Part shown: one piece after another, positions 43,793 to 53,340 of the stretch
Layout: each line of letters starts with the position of its first letter
How positions within the stretch are numbered: the stretch's first letter is position 1
Assembly (NCBI RefSeq): GCF_000368685.1
Contig: NZ_KB849623.1
Coordinates: forward strand, 1-64,000
Direction: 5' to 3'
Length of the DNA: 64,000 bases
Source of the DNA: Acinetobacter baylyi DSM 14961 = CIP 107474
GTDB lineage: Bacteria; Pseudomonadota; Gammaproteobacteria; Pseudomonadales; Moraxellaceae
Program-made: the position numbers and the translations under genes
Notes under the pieces: generated by a model
Seen by the model: the letters and a program-made list of their open reading frames with translations, nothing else
Told to the model about the DNA's origin: nothing
Databases searched by the model: none

Positions 43793-45874
43793 TTAGAAGC
43801 TAAAATCTACGCCTACAGTAAAGTTGCGCCCAACCTGCGGAAGATTCGACAAGAATGACGCATGGTTATACACGGTTTCATCAAGTATATTATTGGCTTT
43901 CACATAAACACGGTAATCGGTGCGATTGGTGGCACGTGCCGCATACGCCAAGCCTAGATTCACCATGTTGTAACCCGCGGTTTCATTCTCAAAAGCCGCA
44001 AATTTATCTTGTTTAAACACATGGAAATATTCGGCTAAGCCAGAAAATCCATCTCCAAAGTCTGCATTAATCCGTGTACCTAAACGGCCACCCGGAATAC
44101 GCGGGGCATTGCCTTCGGTTTCAATTTTGGCACGTACATAGTCACCAAATACTGTAGCTGTATAGCGTGGAGAAAGTTGATAAGACAACTCTCCCTCCAC
44201 ACCATAAAAACGTGCTTTATCTTGCGTGTATTCAACCAGACGGAAGTTTTCAAAACGATCCAACGTGCGGGCATAAATGTAGTCGTCAAACCAGTTATGA
44301 AACACATGTACATGATAATTTAGCTTATCTGCATCGTAATGAAAGCCAAGCTCAAGGTTGTTGGATTTTTCAGTACTTAAGTTTTGATTGCCCAGTTCAT
44401 AGGTATTGGTGGCCAAATGTTTACCATTGGCATAGAGCTCTTGCGCCAGTGGCATCCGTTCTTGATGTGATGCGACAAAGGATAATTTATAATTTGGTGC
44501 AAATGCCCAGTTGGCAGCACCTGAATACGAAAAGGCGTGATCATCATAGTTTTTTTGTGCAGAATCGATATCGATTTTTTGCTGATCAAAACGCGCAGCC
44601 ACTTCAAAATGCACATCATTCCACTGGGTGTGTTCAAGTGCAAATAGACTCCATTTGTCAGTGGTGCTCGGGCCAGCAAAGAGCGACTCTTCGCCAGTGA
44701 TGTCGAGTTTCTGGCGACCAAACTGTGCACCTACCACGCCTTCCCAATTGGCTAAAGGCTGATGTACCAATTCTAGACGTGCATCATAACCTTGGCTTTT
44801 GAAAGTGGTTGCAGCCTCACCTTCTTCGATTTCATCATGTTTGTAATCGGTATAACTGGCTTGTGCGCGTAGCTTGCTAAAGCCAGAAAAGGGATCATTC
44901 AGTTCGGTTCTAAAATCGTAGCGTTCAGATTTTAAATTGATCCATGGCCCTGCATGATCGTGTGCATGTTCGTGATCGTGGTCATGACCCTCTTCTTCAT
45001 CATGATCTCCATGGTCATGATCATCGTGACTGCCGCAATGCAATTTTAAACCATGCGGATGACAGCTCTCATATTCATGGCTATGACCGGGTAAGCCATA
45101 CTTATCTTGGCGGTTGGTATATGAAATACCAGCAAAGCCCCGATCATGAATCCAAGAAAGGCCAATGGTTGTATCTTCAGATTTGGCAAAGGTATTGTCA
45201 ACGCGACGCTCTTTTTCACCTTCATGCAGATAGTTCGGTGCAATGTAATTATTGGCATCTCGTTTCAGGCCTTCAAGTCTCAATGCGACTTGCTCGCCTA
45301 AACCTACCGTCAAGCCTGCACTCCCTAACTTCTCGTCGCTGCCCGTGTTATAACGCAGCCCCACTTGCCCTTCATAGCCTTTCTCAGGCATTTGGGTGGG
45401 AATCTTGTTGTCTGTCACGTTGACTAGTCCGCCAACCGTCCCTGCACCATACAGCAACGTTGAAGGCCCGCGTACAATTTCAACCTGCTTGGCTAAAATC
45501 GGGTTAACCATCACCGCATGATCTGGAGACAAGGTTGAAACATCGATCGTTTCTGAGGCGTTTTGTAATACCTTCACGCGTGCGCTGTCTTGACCACGAA
45601 TGACAGGACGGCTTGCGCCAGGACCAAACTGGTTCGAATACACACCCACCTGATCACTTAACGCCTCACCAATGGTAGCGCCGCCCTGTACCAATTGCTG
45701 ATTTTGAATAATATTGTCTGCCGCAGCATAATCGACCGCAGTTTGAACCAATGGATGCGCGGTTGCTTCGATAGTTTTGAGTTTTGATACGGTGTTTGTT
45801 TCATTGGCCGCATGTACCACACTCGACAATGCAGCAAAAATTGAAAGTGCGAGCACACTTCTGGTGAACAACAT
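43793..45874 (-). CDS. znuD: TonB-dependent zinc receptor ZnuD-like with His-rich loop
   Basis: 693-residue outer-membrane receptor. Signal peptide about 1-22 (ends VHA), plug with IVRGPSTLLYGAGTVGGLVNV, beta-barrel ending in terminal Phe. A striking insert at about 270-305 is almost entirely His, Asp, Glu and Gly (units such as DDHDHGDHDEEEGHDHD), as in neisserial ZnuD and other zinc receptors. A perfect Zur-type palindrome lies 46 bases upstream. Strong GAGGGG ribosome site. The combination supports zinc uptake under zinc starvation. Confidence 0.9.
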   Translation of the reverse strand: MLFTRSVLALSIFAALSSVVHAANETNTVSKLKTIEATAHPLVQTAVDYAAADNIIQNQQLVQGGATIGEALSDQVGVYSNQFGPGASRPVIRGQDSARVKVLQNASETIDVSTLSPDHAVMVNPILAKQVEIVRGPSTLLYGAGTVGGLVNVTDNKIPTQMPEKGYEGQVGLRYNTGSDEKLGSAGLTVGLGEQVALRLEGLKRDANNYIAPNYLHEGEKERRVDNTFAKSEDTTIGLSWIHDRGFAGISYTNRQDKYGLPGHSHEYESCHPHGLKLHCGSHDDHDHGDHDEEEGHDHDHEHAHDHAGPWINLKSERYDFRTELNDPFSGFSKLRAQASYTDYKHDEIEEGEAATTFKSQGYDARLELVHQPLANWEGVVGAQFGRQKLDITGEESLFAGPSTTDKWSLFALEHTQWNDVHFEVAARFDQQKIDIDSAQKNYDDHAFSYSGAANWAFAPNYKLSFVASHQERMPLAQELYANGKHLATNTYELGNQNLSTEKSNNLELGFHYDADKLNYHVHVFHNWFDDYIYARTLDRFENFRLVEYTQDKARFYGVEGELSYQLSPRYTATVFGDYVRAKIETEGNAPRIPGGRLGTRINADFGDGFSGLAEYFHVFKQDKFAAFENETAGYNMVNLGLAYAARATNRTDYRVYVKANNILDETVYNHASFLSNLPQVGRNFTVGVDFSF

Positions 45875-45916
45875 TGGATTCCCCTCGAATTCTTAAAATC
45901 TTAAAATCTGCTTAAT

Positions 45917-45937
45917 TTTTGTAATATTATAACATTG
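45917..45937. promoter_or_regulatory. Zur box upstream of znuD
   Basis: The core GTAATATTATAAC (45921-45933) is a near-perfect palindrome of the Zur type and continues as TGTAATATTATAACA. It lies between the minus-strand znuD and the plus-strand DUF4184 gene, so both could be affected. Confidence 0.7.
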
Positions 45938-46025
45938 CACTATTTTTGCAATAAAAAACATTCTCAAACTGCATTGTTGACTACACTAGGCACGACCTAA
46001 AAGACAAAATAATTTTGCTTTCAAT

Positions 46026-46802
46026 ATGCCGTTTACGCTTTCACATGCCATTTTGGCACCTCCCATTGCCAAACTGAGCGGCCAGCGCTTACCTGTTGCT
46101 GCTCTGGCAATCGGCTGTATGACTCCCGATCTGTTTCGATTATTTACCAATGCCAGCTTGACCATCAGTCATGAGTGGTCTGGGATGATTGTGCCTAATC
46201 TGTTGGTTGGGCTGTTGTTTTGTGCGGTGTGGTATGTGCTGTATCGTCCATTTATCTATCGCTGGTTGTCTTTACACGATCCACTCAATCTGAATACTCT
46301 AGACCGTACCTGTGGCTTTCTGATTGGCTGTGTGGTTTCAGTTTTAATTGGCGCAGCCACACATATTATTTGGGATGGTTTTACCCATGCCGATTTTCGA
46401 ACCTTTGTCTTTCAAGATGCACTGAGCAGAGAAATTTCGATTTTGGGCTATCATACCCATGTACATATGCTCATGCAGATTGGTACTTCGGTGGTAACTC
46501 TGCCGATTTTGATCTGGATGTGTTTACACTATTTTAAGCAGCATCAGCAGACTAAACTGGTATCACGACTGATTCAGCGTTTTTGCTGGACTGCGTTTAT
46601 TTTTTCTATCTTAAGCGGCCTATATTGGGTGATGGGCTATGCCGAACCACTCAGCCTCGATTCGTGGAAAGCAGAAACCTACGATCATGTAGGTAAATCG
46701 ATCAATTACTTTTTCCGCGGGTTTCTTGGCAGTATGGCGCTATGGTCAATTGTATTTTTGGCATGGATTGGTTTTTCCACACAACCAGATTCACAAAGTT
46801 GA
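46026..46802 (+). CDS. DUF4184-family membrane protein
   Basis: 258-residue inner-membrane protein with about six transmembrane helices. The N-terminus MPFTLSHAILAPP and the ATHIIWDGFTH segment (about 118-128), with conserved His and Asp, are typical of DUF4184 and resemble metal-dependent membrane hydrolases. Function unknown. Divergent from znuD with the Zur box in the shared 151-base region, so a zinc link is conceivable but not shown. Confidence 0.8.
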   Translation: MPFTLSHAILAPPIAKLSGQRLPVAALAIGCMTPDLFRLFTNASLTISHEWSGMIVPNLLVGLLFCAVWYVLYRPFIYRWLSLHDPLNLNTLDRTCGFLIGCVVSVLIGAATHIIWDGFTHADFRTFVFQDALSREISILGYHTHVHMLMQIGTSVVTLPILIWMCLHYFKQHQQTKLVSRLIQRFCWTAFIFSILSGLYWVMGYAEPLSLDSWKAETYDHVGKSINYFFRGFLGSMALWSIVFLAWIGFSTQPDSQS

Positions 46803-46951
46803 TTAAATCCGTTCAAAAATAGCGCATTTTTTGCAGTTTTTGGCGCTAGTTCTTGTGACCCGCCACTCAAAAAGGCATAATCGCTGATTCACTGGCGGTA
46901 CGCTGTTTACGTATACGCCCCAACAGCCAATATAGTTTGGATTTTTACGAC

Positions 46952-48730
46952 ATGATGCGAACTCATTACTGTGGCTCTTTAACAGAAGCCCAAATTGACC
47001 AAACCGTAACCCTATGTGGATGGGTACACCGTCGCCGAGATCATGGTGGTGTGATTTTCCTTGATATGCGTGACCGCGATGGTTTGGTTCAAGTGGTTAT
47101 TGACCCAGATACGCCAGAGGCATTTGCGACCGCAGATAAAGTACGCTCTGAGTTTGTACTGAAAATTACGGGGCGTGTACGTCGCCGCTATGAGGGCACT
47201 GAAAATTCAAATATGGTCAGTGGTCAAATTGAAGTGTTGGGCAAAGAGATCGAAGTTCTCGCACAATCTGAAACTCCGCCATTTCCATTAAATGATGACA
47301 ATATTAATATTTCTGAAGAGCATCGTTTAAAATACCGTTTCTTGGACATTCGTCGTCCAGAAATGCTAGATCGTTTGCGTTTTCGCTCTAAAGTGACCAA
47401 CCTGATTCGTAACTACCTAGACGATCATGGTTTCTTAGATGTTGAAACCCCAATCTTAACGCGTGCAACACCTGAAGGCGCACGTGACTATTTGGTTCCA
47501 AGCCGCGTACAAAATGGAAGTTTCTATGCTCTTCCACAATCACCACAGTTGTTCAAACAATTGTTGATGGTGGGCGGTATTGATCGTTACTACCAAATTG
47601 CAAAGTGTTTCCGTGACGAAGACTTGCGTGCAGACCGTCAGCCTGAATTTACCCAGATCGACATCGAAACATCATTCTTAAATGATGATGACATTATGGA
47701 TCTGATGGAAGGCATGACCGTTAAGCTGTTTGACGAATTGCTCGGTATCAAATTCGACAAGTTCCAGCGTATGCCATACAGCGAAGCGATGCGTGACTAT
47801 GCATCGGACAAACCGGACTTACGTATTCCGCTTAAACTTGTTGATGTTGCAGATCTGATGCAAGACGTCGAGTTTAAAGTATTTGCGGGTCCAGCCAAAG
47901 ATCCTAAAGGCCGTATTGCAGCACTTCGCGTGCCGGGCGCAGGCGCTTTGCCACGTAGTGCGATTGATGAATACACCAAATTTGTGGGCATTTATGGCGC
48001 TAAAGGCCTCGCTTACATCAAGGTCAATGAAATTGAAAAAGGCGTAGAAGGCTTACAGTCTCCAATCGTGAAATTCATTGAACCGATCGTGATGCAATTG
48101 CTTGAGCGTGTAGGCGCAGAAAATGGCGATATCGTCTTCTTTGGTGCAGATAAAGCCAAAGTGGTAAATGATGCCATGGGTGCACTTCGTGTGAAAATCG
48201 GTCACGACCTTAAACTTGTAACCTGTGAATGGGCGCCGCTTTGGGTGGTCGACTTCCCAATGTTTGAAGAAACAGATGATGGTAAATGGACTTCAGTTCA
48301 CCATCCATTTACGCTGCCAAAATCAAGCGTTGAAGATGTGAAAGCAAATCCGGGTGAAGCACTTTCTGTTGCTTATGACATGGTCTTGAATGGTACCGAA
48401 GTCGGTGGTGGTTCATTACGTATCTATACGCTTGAAATGCAAAAAGCCATCTTTGAAGCATTGGGTATTTCAGACGAAGAAGCCGAAGAGAAGTTTAGCT
48501 TCTTACTGAATGCCTTGCGTTATGGCGCGCCTCCGCATGGTGGTTTGGCATTTGGTCTAGATCGTTTAATCATGCTCATGACTGGTGCATCTTCAATTCG
48601 TGATGTGATTGCATTCCCGAAAACCAAGACTGCTGAATGTCCACTGACTCAGGCACCAGCACCAGTTGAAGCGAATCAACTACGTGATTTGGGTATTCGT
48701 TTACGCGAACAGCCAAAGAAAGAAGACTAA
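46952..48730 (+). CDS. aspS: Aspartyl-tRNA synthetase
   Basis: 592-residue class IIb synthetase. The N-terminal OB-fold reads tRNA-Asp ([15 protein letters not shown]). Motif 2 is [19 protein letters not shown] and motif 3 is [15 protein letters not shown]. The bacterial GAD insertion domain (about 280-420) is present. An ATG at 46952 or 46955 fits homologues; longer readings need a TTG. It marks the left border of the outer-core locus in Acinetobacter. Confidence 0.97.
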   Translation: MMRTHYCGSLTEAQIDQTVTLCGWVHRRRDHGGVIFLDMRDRDGLVQVVIDPDTPEAFATADKVRSEFVLKITGRVRRRYEGTENSNMVSGQIEVLGKEIEVLAQSETPPFPLNDDNINISEEHRLKYRFLDIRRPEMLDRLRFRSKVTNLIRNYLDDHGFLDVETPILTRATPEGARDYLVPSRVQNGSFYALPQSPQLFKQLLMVGGIDRYYQIAKCFRDEDLRADRQPEFTQIDIETSFLNDDDIMDLMEGMTVKLFDELLGIKFDKFQRMPYSEAMRDYASDKPDLRIPLKLVDVADLMQDVEFKVFAGPAKDPKGRIAALRVPGAGALPRSAIDEYTKFVGIYGAKGLAYIKVNEIEKGVEGLQSPIVKFIEPIVMQLLERVGAENGDIVFFGADKAKVVNDAMGALRVKIGHDLKLVTCEWAPLWVVDFPMFEETDDGKWTSVHHPFTLPKSSVEDVKANPGEALSVAYDMVLNGTEVGGGSLRIYTLEMQKAIFEALGISDEEAEEKFSFLLNALRYGAPPHGGLAFGLDRLIMLMTGASSIRDVIAFPKTKTAECPLTQAPAPVEANQLRDLGIRLREQPKKED

Positions 48731-48750
48731 TCTCATCATAAAGTACCTAA

Positions 48751-48778
48751 AAAAGCTAGCAGATATGCTGGCTTTTTT
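48751..48778 (+). terminator. Terminator of aspS
   Basis: AAAAGCTAGC and GCTGGCTTTT (one G-T pair), six-base loop, T-run. Confidence 0.85.
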
Positions 48779-48878
48779 GCATTTTAATGTCTAGTCTCAC
48801 AACAATAATGCGACATGAATTGAGATTGATTCTCTACAATGGCATAATATATCTTTACTCTCCCTTGGATCGTTCAAT

Positions 48879-49097
48879 ATGGCTATGCGTCCAGAAGTAC
48901 GTCGTCGTACCATTGTTCTTGTTGCATTTTCACTCATTCAGTGGGGATTCGTTCTATATATTTTAAACAATCAACTTTTTAATTTAGATACGTATCAACG
49001 TATTTTATTATTCTGCGTAAGTTGTTTGGGCGGTGGTTTTCTGATTATGGCCTCATTACTTTATATGGTCATTAAAGGTAATGCGGATAATACTTAA
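48879..49097 (+). CDS. Small two-helix membrane protein
   Basis: 72-residue protein: a basic N-terminus (RPEVRRR), two hydrophobic helices at about 12-29 and 41-64, and a short polar tail. No domain recognised. It lies between aspS and the outer-core genes and may be conserved there without a role in sugar transfer. Confidence 0.65.
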   Translation: MAMRPEVRRRTIVLVAFSLIQWGFVLYILNNQLFNLDTYQRILLFCVSCLGGGFLIMASLLYMVIKGNADNT

Positions 49098-49155
49098 TCG
49101 CTCTACCGATCATTTATGAATAGATTCTCCCTTTTTGACTAAACAAAGAATAAAC

Positions 49156-49893
49156 ATGAATCACAAGTTGCTTGAACAAACTGAATTTCATTCTTTTCAT
49201 TGGGATAACTTTAGTCCCGATATTCTTAAAGCGCATAAAAATGTGATGGCTCATTTGGGATTAAACGTACAATATACTCAAAAAAATATTCCACATGGCC
49301 AATGGCTAGATGAGGTTATGGCAGCAGCAACATCTGATGTCGTTGCAATCATTGAACCCGACCTTATTCCATTGAATCAGGAAATCGTGTTAAAAGCGAT
49401 TGCCTATGTGTTAGAACACGACACTTTTTTAGGCTGTGCGCAGGTTTCAAATCATATTGGAACTGGCACACATATCTTTGCCTCTCCCGCGTTCTTCTTT
49501 ATTACACGCAGTTGCTATGAGAAGTTAGGTCATCCATCCTTTATGCCCGATAAAAAAGGTGATGTGGCTGAAGCATTGGCTTTTGCTGCTGAAGAAAAAG
49601 GAATCAGCTACCGTACGCTTTTTCCAACACGATATGAAAAAGCACCTAGTGAAGGTTGCTGGGCATTAGGAAGCTACGGTTACTACGGTATCGGAACTGT
49701 TTTTGTTGATCAGATTTATCATTTATTTCAGAGTCGAACAGCAGAAAATATCGAACTCTTTGTTAAGCGATGTGATGAACTTCTTCAAAACAAACTCGAT
49801 ATTTCCAGCTTTAAAAGTTGTGTAGACTTTCAAATTCCTGAAGCAATCTATCACCCAAAAAGAAAGCGCAAATGGTACTCAAGATTGTTTTAA
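49156..49893 (+). CDS. Uncharacterised protein of the outer-core region, possibly glycosyltransferase-like
   Basis: 245-residue cytosolic protein. An acidic segment VAIIEPDLIPLN (about 67-78) sits where GT-A enzymes carry a metal-binding motif, but a classical DxD is absent. SEGCWALGSYGYYGIGTVFVDQIYH is distinctive. The C-terminus is very basic (HPKRKRKWYSRLF), suggesting membrane association. I do not recognise a named family. It converges with the glycosyltransferase gene at 49921, 27 bases apart. The ATG at 49156 is preferred over an in-frame TTG at 49135. Confidence 0.6.
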   Translation: MNHKLLEQTEFHSFHWDNFSPDILKAHKNVMAHLGLNVQYTQKNIPHGQWLDEVMAAATSDVVAIIEPDLIPLNQEIVLKAIAYVLEHDTFLGCAQVSNHIGTGTHIFASPAFFFITRSCYEKLGHPSFMPDKKGDVAEALAFAAEEKGISYRTLFPTRYEKAPSEGCWALGSYGYYGIGTVFVDQIYHLFQSRTAENIELFVKRCDELLQNKLDISSFKSCVDFQIPEAIYHPKRKRKWYSRLF

Positions 49894-49920
49894 AATACTG
49901 ATACTCTCGAAATTAATAGA

Positions 49921-50700
49921 TTAAACCCGACGTAAAAAACGTTGCAGCATAGATTTGAGTTTAAATCTGAAACGATTTTTTTCATAAAGTCTCATCAAAA
50001 TATTCTCCGCCACATCAGATTTAAAAAACTGGGTCTGGTGTGTATACATTGAATATGTATCATTCTGATTTTGATTTGCTTCCTGCAATCCTAACCAATA
50101 TTCGTAATAGTATCGATCACTGGTTTCTATGGGTTCAGGTAGTGTAGCGATGTAAGATTTTCGTGCCCACCAAAAGTTAAACCAAACCCATCCTTTTAAA
50201 TGGATATATTTTTGCTGTTCATCACCAAATCCCGATCCTTCGCCAGGTAAAATTCCAATTTTATTTACTTGATCATGTTCATCAAAAATAGTCAGGTAAT
50301 CTCTCCAAAATTTAAGCGTATAGTGTGTCAAAATTTCTTCTGTTTTATTTCTTCTTTTTTTTGCATAACTCATTCCTTTAGTATGCATATAGATCATGTA
50401 TTGATATGAGTTCTTCTGCCGAGATAACATCCAAATAAAATGCAGTGCAGGATATTCATATTTATTTTCAGCATGAATAATAATATTTTTAAAATCCAGC
50501 TGACGAAGATAATCTTCTACTTGAGGTACAGAGTCAGGATTAGAAACAATTAAGTAAATATCTGAAAGATCTAAAATTCCTGATTTTTTTATATCTAAAA
50601 TCTGCCTACCCAGGATTTTTTTCCAATTGACCAACGAGTTAATATAAATACCGTAAACAAGTGCAATCGTTTTCTCAGAATTTTGTTGAACTTTTAGCAT
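49921..50700 (-). CDS. Putative outer-core glycosyltransferase
   Basis: 259-residue protein. YMIYMHTKGMSY (about 105-116) carries the HTKG motif seen in a group of uncharacterised polysaccharide-synthesis proteins, and the C-terminus is strongly basic (RFRFKLKSMLQRFLRRV), fitting membrane attachment. It overlaps the upstream transferase gene by seven bases and is the last gene of its group. The position corresponds to the end of the gtrOC5-gtrOC6-gtrOC7 series described for A. baumannii OCL1, by order only. Sugar and acceptor unknown. Confidence 0.65.
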   Translation of the reverse strand: MLKVQQNSEKTIALVYGIYINSLVNWKKILGRQILDIKKSGILDLSDIYLIVSNPDSVPQVEDYLRQLDFKNIIIHAENKYEYPALHFIWMLSRQKNSYQYMIYMHTKGMSYAKKRRNKTEEILTHYTLKFWRDYLTIFDEHDQVNKIGILPGEGSGFGDEQQKYIHLKGWVWFNFWWARKSYIATLPEPIETSDRYYYEYWLGLQEANQNQNDTYSMYTHQTQFFKSDVAENILMRLYEKNRFRFKLKSMLQRFLRRV

Positions 50701-51533
50701 CTTGGATGTTTACCACTTAAAAATGTTTTTATCACTAGTTTTAAATCAGAAAACTCAAAGTGGCTTAGTTTTCTATACATCAGACGAATAAACTTGAGTC
50801 GAGCCATGAAGGTATTACCGCTATAGTATTTCACTTTAAGGGTATTTTCATAAATAAACTCACGCTTGCGCCATGGCGTTAATGCCTCTTCGGTGAGCGA
50901 CAGACCATGATTCAAATACGAACAAGAAGTGATCTTAAATGGAATGTTTTCGCTAAGTAAGAGATTTAACCGAATAAAAAATGTTGAATCGACCCCATAA
51001 AAAGCAAAATGTTGATCAAATACATGCCCAAAACGCTCAATAAATATATATTTAAGTCGTTTAGATAAGATGAGTCCTGAACCCACCGAAAAAATCGTTT
51101 CGATATTGCTTAGCTCACCTGAATCTTTTAGTAAGGCATTGTTAAGCACGGGAAAATGTTGAACATGCTCAACTCGAGCAAAAATTTTAGGAAACTCAAT
51201 ATCTGTTTGATCTAAAGTATTAAACAAGTGATTTTCATATTGTGAATTAATAATCGTATCATCATCAAACAACACATAATAATCAGCATCATACTTTTCA
51301 ATTAAATCATTATAAATCCAGCTTAAGGGTTTATTTTGTAGATAATTTTCTAAATATACTTGACTGTGTTTTTGCTTAAGTGCAAAAAAAAATTCATCTT
51401 CATCAAGCTGTTCTGGTCCGTTATTTACAATCACTAATTCCTGAATTGCGTGAGTAAAAGTGAGTAAACTCTGTAAAGTAGTAGACTCATTTAAAGCCTT
51501 GTTATAGACAATCACAACCATTGCAACGTTCAT
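50694..51533 (-). CDS. Family 2-type outer-core glycosyltransferase
   Basis: 279-residue GT-A transferase. The N-terminus AMVVIVYNK is the family 2 start, and the metal-binding motif is in YYVLFDDDTIIN (about 89-100). No transmembrane domain; a basic C-terminus. It sits between the family 25 enzyme upstream and an HTKG-type protein downstream, overlapping the latter by seven bases. Probably adds one hexose or hexosamine to the lipooligosaccharide outer core on the cytosolic side of the inner membrane. Confidence 0.78.
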   Translation of the reverse strand: MNVAMVVIVYNKALNESTTLQSLLTFTHAIQELVIVNNGPEQLDEDEFFFALKQKHSQVYLENYLQNKPLSWIYNDLIEKYDADYYVLFDDDTIINSQYENHLFNTLDQTDIEFPKIFARVEHVQHFPVLNNALLKDSGELSNIETIFSVGSGLILSKRLKYIFIERFGHVFDQHFAFYGVDSTFFIRLNLLLSENIPFKITSCSYLNHGLSLTEEALTPWRKREFIYENTLKVKYYSGNTFMARLKFIRLMYRKLSHFEFSDLKLVIKTFLSGKHPRC

Positions 51534-51622
51534 TATGATATATACATCCCAAGTAATTTGTGATATCTGAAAAATTTTTACATTGTATCAGAAGCTTTAA
51601 TTTTAATAAGAAAATCAAAATT

Positions 51623-52381
51623 CTAGAAATACCGTTCACTAAATAGTTTCGCTAAATTACGGCGTAAACTATTGCCGTATTTACTTTTACGTAATCCTTG
51701 CTGATCCACTCTTTCTGCTTCAATCGCACTCAGTGCTTGATTCGTTTCACCTTTTTGAATAACAGGGTGATCAATTAAATGAACCATGTACAAGTGAACA
51801 GTAGCATCAAAATCATATAAACAACTCCAGTCATCTGCTCTTCTTAGTGGGTGATGATACTGTAATAACAGTTGTGCCATGTCGCGATCAATCACATAAG
51901 CCATTGCATAATTGACACGATGATAATAATCTGGAATCACCTCAAGAATTTTATGCTTTAACAGCATTGCTGAGTATGGCTTACCCCGTACTTTGCGAGA
52001 TTCTTTCATTTGGATTCCGCCCAGACTTAATAACGACTTAGGGGGCAATCGTAACTTAATGATTTCTTGATCTAACTGATTAAGGTCAAAATACTCAGGA
52101 ATAATCGCATCATCTTCCAAAATCAGTGCATGCGAATCTTCGGTGCTTAAAAAATCCTTCAATGCCTGCAAGTGAGACAAGGTACAGCCAAGCTCACCTG
52201 GCGTAAGAGGAATTTCTCGACCTTTCACAGCTTGCTCAAAATACTCTTTCGCTAATAAATCAGCTCCCTTCACTCCCATGCGTTTTGGCCGTACATTTAA
52301 GCTAGAAAAAAAGGGCTGTGAAAAAAATTGCTTTAATCGGATAGAATCATTTTCCTCAATACTAATGACATAAATTTGCAT
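51623..52381 (-). CDS. Family 25 glycosyltransferase
   Basis: 252-residue transferase of the LPS family 25. MQIYVISIEEN at the start, ELGCTLSHLQALKDF (the highly conserved GC-x-SH motif) and HALILEDDAIIP with the acidic EDD are diagnostic. Members are often galactosyltransferases in LPS or LOS synthesis. First gene of the right-to-left group ending at 49921; divergent from the beta-propeller gene at 52456. Confidence 0.85.
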   Translation of the reverse strand: MQIYVISIEENDSIRLKQFFSQPFFSSLNVRPKRMGVKGADLLAKEYFEQAVKGREIPLTPGELGCTLSHLQALKDFLSTEDSHALILEDDAIIPEYFDLNQLDQEIIKLRLPPKSLLSLGGIQMKESRKVRGKPYSAMLLKHKILEVIPDYYHRVNYAMAYVIDRDMAQLLLQYHHPLRRADDWSCLYDFDATVHLYMVHLIDHPVIQKGETNQALSAIEAERVDQQGLRKSKYGNSLRRNLAKLFSERYF

Positions 52382-52395
52382 CTTTCTACCCGACT

Positions 52396-52424
52396 TTGGA
52401 CAACTTTAAAAGTATATGTATTAT
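52396..52424 (+). promoter_or_regulatory. Candidate promoter of the beta-propeller gene
   Basis: TTGGAC (52396-52401), a 17-base spacer, TATTAT (52419-52424), 32 bases before the ATG. Confidence 0.55.
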
Positions 52425-52455
52425 TATAATAAGAATTGATTTTGGGTAAATATAG

Positions 52456-53340
52456 ATGTTTCGGTCGCTTGCCAAAAAATGGTACAAATACCAACAAAAA
52501 AAACAAGATAAATCTTTTGATTCTCATTGGTATCTGCGTTTTGGCTGGATAGAGCAACCTTTTTCAAGTTTAAATCAACTTAACGATCTTTTTGAAATTC
52601 ACTCCCCTCATCGATTCACCTTTGCAGACAGTTTCTACGCCGAAAAAGATAACCGACACTTTATTTTTTTTGAAGAAGTGGATGATCAGCATCCTGTTGG
52701 CTTTTTATCTGTACTCGAAGTGTTTAAAGATGGTACATATAGCAAACCTACCACTATATTAAAACTCGATTACCACCTTTCTTATCCTTGCGTATTTAAA
52801 ATAGACGATGACTGGTACATGATTCCAGAGACGTCGGCCAATAAGACTATAGAGCTTTGGAAGTGTGTGCAGTTTCCGCTTAGATGGGAAAAGCATTCTA
52901 ATCTGATCGAGAATATTGAAGCAGTCGACAGCACACCTTTTTATCATGAAGGCTTATGGTATCTTTTTACTTCAACGCGTCGTGATTGTAAGAAATTTGG
53001 TGACCGTTTAGATCTATTCTTTACCGAAGATATTTTAAATCCGAACTGGCAAGAGCACCCAATGAACCCAGTGTGCCGAGGTAGTCAACAGTTTCGTATG
53101 GCAGGCAAACCCTTTTATTATCAGGGACAATTGGTTCGACCAAGCCAAGATTCTTTAAAACGTTATGGCGGCAATATCGAATTAAAAGCGATTACTCAGC
53201 TTAGCCCGACAGCTTACGAAGAAAAGTTACTAGAAGTAGTTTTGCCTGACTGGAATCAAGCAGATGACGGTTGCCATACCATTAATGTCGAAGATAGCTT
53301 CGTGGTACTTGATGCCATCCGCCTTACACCAAAAAAATAA
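52456..53340 (+). CDS. Beta-propeller enzyme of the outer-core locus (GINT1-N/GH43-like)
   Basis: 294-residue protein with repeated W/F-rich beta strands and Asp/Glu at blade positions (FADSFYAEKDNRHFIFFEE at about 55-73, YPCVFKIDDDWYMIPETSA). This resembles five-bladed propellers found in glycosyl hydrolase family 43-like proteins and in the N-terminal part of glucosamine inositolphosphorylceramide transferases. It matches the place of the gene called ghy in A. baumannii OCL1. It stands alone on the plus strand inside a minus-strand cluster, and its stop codon directly abuts the stop of the convergent transferase. Whether it hydrolyses or transfers sugars is unknown. Confidence 0.72.
   Translation: MFRSLAKKWYKYQQKKQDKSFDSHWYLRFGWIEQPFSSLNQLNDLFEIHSPHRFTFADSFYAEKDNRHFIFFEEVDDQHPVGFLSVLEVFKDGTYSKPTTILKLDYHLSYPCVFKIDDDWYMIPETSANKTIELWKCVQFPLRWEKHSNLIENIEAVDSTPFYHEGLWYLFTSTRRDCKKFGDRLDLFFTEDILNPNWQEHPMNPVCRGSQQFRMAGKPFYYQGQLVRPSQDSLKRYGGNIELKAITQLSPTAYEEKLLEVVLPDWNQADDGCHTINVEDSFVVLDAIRLTPKK

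Noticed and set aside
42665-45423. Several long frames on the plus strand opposite the two receptor genes
   Set aside because: They have no ribosome sites, are shadows of well-supported receptor genes, and one carries His-rich text only because the sense gene does.
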